DNA from: Pagrus major
Taxonomy: Eukaryota > Chordata > Actinopteri > Spariformes > Sparidae
NCBI RefSeq assembly: GCF_040436345.1
Contig: NC_133223.1
Coordinates: 16,049,613 to 16,113,612, forward strand
Direction: 5' to 3'
DNA length: 64,000 nucleotides
This document shows positions 49,501 through 64,000 of the stretch, piece after piece (the first letter of the stretch is position 1; every line of letters begins with the position of its first letter). A program made the translations under genes and the position numbers. The notes under the pieces were generated by a model. It was given only the letters and a program-made list of their open reading frames with translations. It did no database searches and was not told where the DNA came from.

Positions 49501-49674
49501 GGTGTCTCTGGGGATGTCGCGGGGAATATCTTTGAGGCTTTTCTCAGTGCAGTCCACCGTCACCGTGCTCCCATTGTTGGTCTCACTAACATCACATGGC
49601 AGAGTTTTTGGGTAAGAAACGCTGGCCGTCGACAGGGAGAGGAAACACCACAGGCCCAGCAGTGGCACACACAT
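46528..49674 (-). CDS. tlr7: tlr7 main coding exon
   Basis: 1048 codons plus the stop, beginning with MCVPLLGLWCFLSL directly after the acceptor. That ATG could also serve as a start if the small exon were skipped, and the signal peptide core would be kept. Confidence 0.95.
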   Translation of the reverse strand: MCVPLLGLWCFLSLSTASVSYPKTLPCDVSETNNGSTVTVDCTEKSLKDIPRDIPRDTTNLTLTINHIHELNSTSFRGLENLTEIDMRCNCVPIKIGPKDRMCLQSVKIEDNTFTSLRNLQVLYLDGNQLESIPKGLPSNLILLSLEVNHISSISKANLSEIRNVEILYLGQNCYFRNPCNYSYSIEEGAFFQLNNLTLLSLKSNNLSFIPPHLPTSLKELYLYNNNILTVTDEDFKNLTNLEILDISGNCPRCYNAPFPCNPCPNDSPQNVSKNAFKMLTKLKTLRMHSNSLTFVPAEWFASTTELKQLDLSSNFLARAIGDTTFPRFLGKLEELDLSFNYDLQRYPQTLKLSCSFSHLKSLKILRLKGFVFQQLEPVSIVHLKPLRDLEVVDLGTNFIKMANLSILMELKSFKIINLSGNKISSPSDSQDAVGFSGGEPLDWSPMSPADQYQNGEAREIHYFRYDEYARSCKYRDKELGVISSLVKRKCSQFGKTLDVSGNNIFFLNSRFLNLRELRCLNLSGNAMSQSLNGSEFTYLTNLKYLDFSFNRLDLLHSTAFQELKSLVVLDISNNNHYFESEGLTHMLNFTRNLKNLKILLINNNKISTSTNTEMESQSLERLEFIDNRLDILWRDGNDKYFNYFKKLINLSVLDISSNNLNFIPKDVFSGLPDKLSELYIKNNRLNYFSWGQLQLLHSLKVLDLSGNCLTTVPRMLSNCTTSLVKFIIHHNHILKLTPDFLKDAYSLKHLDLSNNIIKQIEQSSFPDNVVNKMDKLLLHKNNFQCSCNATWFVMWLNSTNVTIPRLATEVNCASPGAQKGHPVVSVDLLACQHNYLTIILYTLTTSLILGFLTLSISSHLFLWDVWYIYHFCRAKLKGYIRLDSQSSVYDAFVIYDKEDSAVTEWVFKEMCVHLEERGDRCLTLCLEERDWIPGCPLIDNLSQSIHKSKRTVFILTSKYIKSGNFKTAFYMAHQRLMDEKDDVIVLIFLEKVQCNSKYLRLRKRLYKRSVLEWPTNPQAQPYFWFSLRSVLATESHKQYNNLFKETL

Positions 49675-51817
49675 CTGCAGAAAAACACAAGGAGGTTCAC
49701 TGAGAAATATGTGCAAGTGGAAAGCTAATAACGCAGTCTAAGACACATAATACACGTATCAAGCATAATCAACTGCTAAAATCAACAAGGTATGTACAGG
49801 ATGTGCTTCTTCATGATAATAATAACAATAATAATAATAACTTTTCATAGCACTTTTCAAAAACAAGTTACAAAGTGCTTTACAAAAACAGGAAAAATTA
49901 CAGATAAATGATAAACAACAGTACAAATAATACAATCATAAAAAATGGACCTGCTATTATAATAGTAATACTCAAACATATTATATATTATTATATATTA
50001 TATATATAAACAAAATAAAAAAGGAAGTGTGTTTTTAAGAGAGATTCAAAAGAAGAAACAGAGCTAGTCTGCCTCATCTCCTCCGGCAGCTCGTTCCAAA
50101 GACTTTAAAAGCTCGCTCTCCCCTGGTTTTTAGCCTCGACCTTGGAATAGCCAACAGTCCTCTGCCAGAGGATCTCAGGCTGCATTCAGGCTCATAATGG
50201 GTTATTAAGTCTGTGATATAATCACAGGCTTACCCTAGACGTGCTTTAAAAGTGATTATTAAAATTTTAATAATCTAATAATCAATAATCTAACCAGGAT
50301 GTAAAGAAGGTGTGAAAGATAAGTTCCAGATTTTTTGTGACAAAAAGGATCACATTTTTTAGATATTGCGTAATTGAAGAAAGCACAACTGAATGGCTGA
50401 TTTCAGCTGTTGATCAAAGTTAAGTTTGTTGTCAAGGACAACCAAGATTTCTACACTGGGATTTGATGCAACTGGACAGAAAACCTGAGTGAGAAGTGCT
50501 TGCTGGAGGGGTCTGAACCTATGATAATGGCTTCTGATTTATCTGTGTTAAGCTGAAGAAAGGCCTGAGAGAGCCAGTTTTTTGTTTTTTTTACATCTGT
50601 AAGACAGGATTGTATGTTAACTATTCATGTTGTGTCATTGGAATCAAATGAGGAATAAATCTGGGAGTCATCTGCATAAAAATGGACACCCCTTGTGCAT
50701 AAAACCTAGCGGTAACATATAAATGGAGAATAATAATGGGCCAAGGACTGAGCAATGAAGTACACTACAAGAAAAGGGAGATCTAAAATCGCCAGTGGCC
50801 ACACAGAATTTCCAATGAGATAATTAGGAATAAAACCAATCTAAAACCGTACCAGATATGCCAACCAAGTGCCTAAGATGCTCGATTAAAATCACATGGT
50901 CAACTGTATCAAAAGCTGCTTTGAAATGGCAAGTGAAGAAACGACAATTACAGCTGTATCTCTAGGCCTCACTGCTTCCCAGGATCCAGTGTTGCCTGTG
51001 TGACGTCTGTCAATTGCCAGCTTTGCCACGCCTCCATAACAACACCACACGAATGCAAAAAGGTAATATAACACATACTATTTACTGAATAAAAATGGTT
51101 GCTATAAAAGTAACGTTATGTACATAGGGTTGGGCGATGTCTGCCGAATTGGCATATGATGATGTCTACAGTGAAACATCGTGATGGATGGACGATGACA
51201 TCGTTGTTTATGAATTTGAGGCAGCGTATCCCCTCAGTGTTATCACAAACAACAACAACTCTTGCCCTACAGCAACTCTGAGGGGACACACCACTTAATT
51301 GTGCTCTCTGGTGGGGAGCCTTTTAAATCACGATGTTAGGATGGTCAAGGATTAGTAGTCCATGGCTGTCAGCCATCGGCCAAACCCTAGTATATGCTTA
51401 TTCATAGTCAACTTAATGCAAGGACTTTCATCAGTGGGCCATAGGCTCAATCATCATTGCATTACCTCATTCGACAATAGATAGACAGATATTTGTTTAC
51501 ATGGAAATCTCTGAGATTATTACTTTAAGATCTAAAAGCGATAAAACAGATGTTTGGCTGATCAAATAATGTCATTAAGAATTTTCAGCACTTTAAAACC
51601 AGATTGAAATTTATCAAAGAGCCCGTTGCCACTCATATGGTCATAGTAAAACTAGGACCTGGTACAAGCTAGCGTTTGATTTTCCACCTCTGCATGTGGT
51701 TTACTGCCCTTCTGATCAAAGTCAACCTGCCATTTCCCTACTTACAGTATGAATGTGATTATAATTCAACATAGTGAATGAATACAGGTAACTGATACTC
51801 ACCAGGTGGAAGAACAT
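46528..51817 (-). CDS. tlr7: Toll-like receptor 7
   Basis: Coding exons are 51803-51817 (MFFHL, donor CACCTG|GTGAGT) and 46528-49674 (acceptor TTTTTCTGCAG|ATG), predicting 1053 residues. Ectodomain motifs match human TLR7: YPKTLPCD, LTLTINHI, RCNCVPI, LYLGQNCYFRNPC, GNCPRCYNAPFPC, and Z-loop HYFRYDEYARSC, keeping the cysteines that bridge the N-terminal LRRs to the Z-loop. Helix around 840-866 and a TIR domain from about 893 (YDAFVIYDKED, CLEERDWIPG, VLEWPTNPQAQPYFW) follow. It senses guanosine-rich single-stranded RNA in endosomes through MyD88. It lies head-to-tail upstream of tlr8, as in other vertebrates. Confidence 0.95.
49813..50935 (-). mobile_element. 5'-truncated LINE (CR1/L2/Rex1-like) in the tlr7 intron
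   Basis: Read on the minus strand, the left part contains reverse-transcriptase motifs AFDTVDHVILIEHL, SVLGPLLFSIYMLPLG and NWLSQAFLQLNTDKSE. It ends in a tail of ATT repeats (49813-49842). Several stops interrupt the frame. It lies in the same orientation as tlr7. Confidence 0.8.
51125..51391. mobile_element. MITE with TAGGGTTGGGCGATG ends
   Basis: The left end TAGGGTTGGGCGATGTCTG and right end CATCGGCCAAACCCTAG are imperfect inverted repeats. The internal CAACTCTGAGGGGACACAC recurs at 56.6 kb. Confidence 0.6.
51803..51817 (-). CDS. tlr7: tlr7 first coding exon (five codons)
   Basis: ATG TTC TTC CAC CTG is followed by GTGAGTATC. It is in phase with the main exon and prolongs the signal peptide with MFFHL. 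Mammalian TLR7 also has a tiny first coding exon. Confidence 0.8.
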
Positions 51818-53565
51818 TGTTCACTTGGGAGATTGAAAAGAGGTCCTGCTGTAAGTCCTGTTGTCAAGTTGGATCTGACAACTGTAACATTGATGTTCGG
51901 TGATGGGCTGAAAGTAACAGGTGCCTGGGGTAGCCCATTGAGTGTATAATTAGCCAGAATCACTTCCCTATTGTCACAAACAACACGCACCATCCAAATC
52001 TTCTATCTTTTACAATGTCTGTGTGATAATGGTCGACTGATTGCTGTTTGTTATATAATGCTGCAAACATCTACATCATGCTTATGTTACTATGAAGAGG
52101 TTTTCTTGAGGACAGAATGTCATAGTCTCTGGTTCGTATTGGGCAGTATAATGGCACAGCTGGAGGAGTTGTGGGTTATTAAGTGGCCACCATCCATGGA
52201 AAGTGCTTTCATTTCCAACTAGCCTGCAGAGGAAAGTGAAACCTATGCTTTGGTTATGGTTTCCCAGTTTAGCCTACATGGTAAACATGCTATTCTTGCA
52301 CCAGGCAAAATCTTATCATGTTCTCCGTGGCTTCTTTCTTGCTCTACAGATGAGCAACATTCACTCTCACCTGTGTATGTTGGCCCTCCATTTGAGAGAC
52401 CCAAAACAGGACTGTAGTTTTTCATAGCATCTACCTGATCAACCTTGCGAGGCAACTAATGTCCCCCACAGAACTGAACTAATTTTTCATATAGCGCCAT
52501 TATCAAGTCAAAAACTAAAATTTTAGCAAAACTTTAGAACCGAATACCTGCAGAACTAATGACATTCCCATCATTGACTGTACTTTTGTGCTAATGAGCA
52601 AAGGTTAGCGTACTAAGAAGCTAGACTAAGATTGTGAACATAGCAAACATTACCTGCTAAACATCAGCACATTAGCAGGAGTAGAGGACGGTGCAGCATG
52701 ACTCTCAGATGAATAAGCATCATGCAGCATAACACTGTACAAACACTCTCTCCTGCCCCGTAAGTGAAATGGGCCATCATCATCATTAATGCAAAAAGCA
52801 TTACCAACACTCAAGCATGAGTAAATAGTAAAATCCTGAATTATTAAATACAGGTATAAAACTAAACATGGGTCAAGCAGCTTTTCTGTATGAATAATGC
52901 AATCTTAGGAGCCAACTTGGATAATCTAGAAATAAAACAAAAATGTTTTATCTGCGAGAGGTTGGTGATAAACAGCAACAAACTTGTGTTTATTCAAACA
53001 CAAACAGACAAAAATTGAGATACAAACTTTTAAAACTTTTAATCTTTTTAATGATCTTGACAAAAAAGTAACAGGAAAGTACTCAGTGTTCATGTGTAAA
53101 GTATCCATTAAATTAAGGTGAATCCAGCAAATGAAAAAGTTATATTCATTACTTTTATTTGATCATGTCTTGTCCTGTGCAATGATTTGTCTAGAGCTGT
53201 ATATAGTGTATGCATTTCTCCAACATAATATATATTTTTACAATTTATAAACAAGGTACTAACAAGGTGGTAATAATCTACATGTTATGCCCCTAATATA
53301 ACCAATAAATCATTCAAACAATCTCTATTATGTCATATTAGATAATATAGTTGAGAGGAGGGCCATATGCTTCTTCATAGAGGCCTTAATATAATCTATT
53401 TAAAACTTTAATGATTCATATAATTTTACTTTTACTTTACATAATAAAATATTGTATACACAAGGCAAGTTTTTTTTTCTTTCACAGCAGTTCACATTGG
53501 TTTGTTAAACCCATGTCTCTTATGTATGGCTTTAAAATCAATAATCAGGACAAAATAACAACAGT
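51818..53565. other. tlr7 5' flank and frmpd4 3' UTR region
   Basis: The right part holds the frmpd4 3' UTR, with a minus-strand AATAAA near 53154-53159 about 410 nt past the long-form stop. The left part should hold the tlr7 5' UTR and promoter. No further gene seen. Confidence 0.45.

Positions 53566-64000
<10,435 letters not shown>

Noticed and set aside
49675-49716. ATG at 49716 as tlr7 start
   Set aside because: The sequence between it and 49674 contains the splice acceptor tract TTTTTCTGCAG.

Overview
The window is a stretch of a ray-finned (teleost, probably percomorph) fish chromosome. Six spliced vertebrate protein-coding genes are recognisable by protein similarity, and the rest is intergenic or intronic DNA rich in short DNA transposons of types common in spiny-rayed fish. 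The gene order matches human Xp22.2: TRAPPC2, RAB9A, EGFL6, a thymosin beta-4 gene, TLR8, TLR7, FRMPD4. Two genes that I recall lying inside the human interval (TCEANC and PRPS2) are not seen. No prokaryotic feature, CRISPR array or confident RNA gene was found.

Layout: 1-0.73 kb holds the last two coding exons of trappc2 (+). At 2.2-2.8 kb is the single coding exon of rab9a (-), convergent with trappc2, with its noncoding exon and promoter near 3.5-3.7 kb. A decayed Tc1/mariner element is at 4.2-5.3 kb. At 6.2-16.0 kb is egfl6 (-), with twelve confident coding exons and one candidate. From 16.1 to 35.3 kb there is about 19 kb without a supportable gene, containing several inverted-repeat and MITE-type elements. 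At 35.3-36.6 kb is a thymosin beta-4 gene (-) with a promoter carrying CRE, octamer and TATA-like sites. Repeats and LINE fragments fill 37.2-39.8 kb. At 40.2-46.0 kb is tlr8 (-) and at 46.5-51.8 kb tlr7 (-), each with one giant exon preceded by a tiny start-codon exon. From 53.6 kb past 63.2 kb is the FERM domain and C-terminal half of frmpd4 (-). Its WW/PDZ-encoding exons would lie beyond the right edge.

The genes do not form one pathway. TLR7 and TLR8 are endosomal single-stranded-RNA sensors made by tandem duplication. RAB9A and TRAPPC2 act in membrane traffic, EGFL6 is a secreted matrix protein with an RGD site, thymosin beta-4 buffers G-actin, and FRMPD4 is a synaptic scaffold.

The most interesting observation is at the 3' end of frmpd4. 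Two splice acceptors lie 5 nt apart (54779/54774). The first gives the C-terminus KIKETTV followed at once by a stop, a PDZ ligand identical to my recollection of the human protein end. The second skips that stop and opens an in-frame extension of 402 codons. Other points: the tlr8 start codon forms the whole coding part of its exon and is preceded 7 nt upstream by an out-of-frame ATG; the tlr8 Z-loop lacks a basic cleavage cluster; and several long fold-back elements are present.
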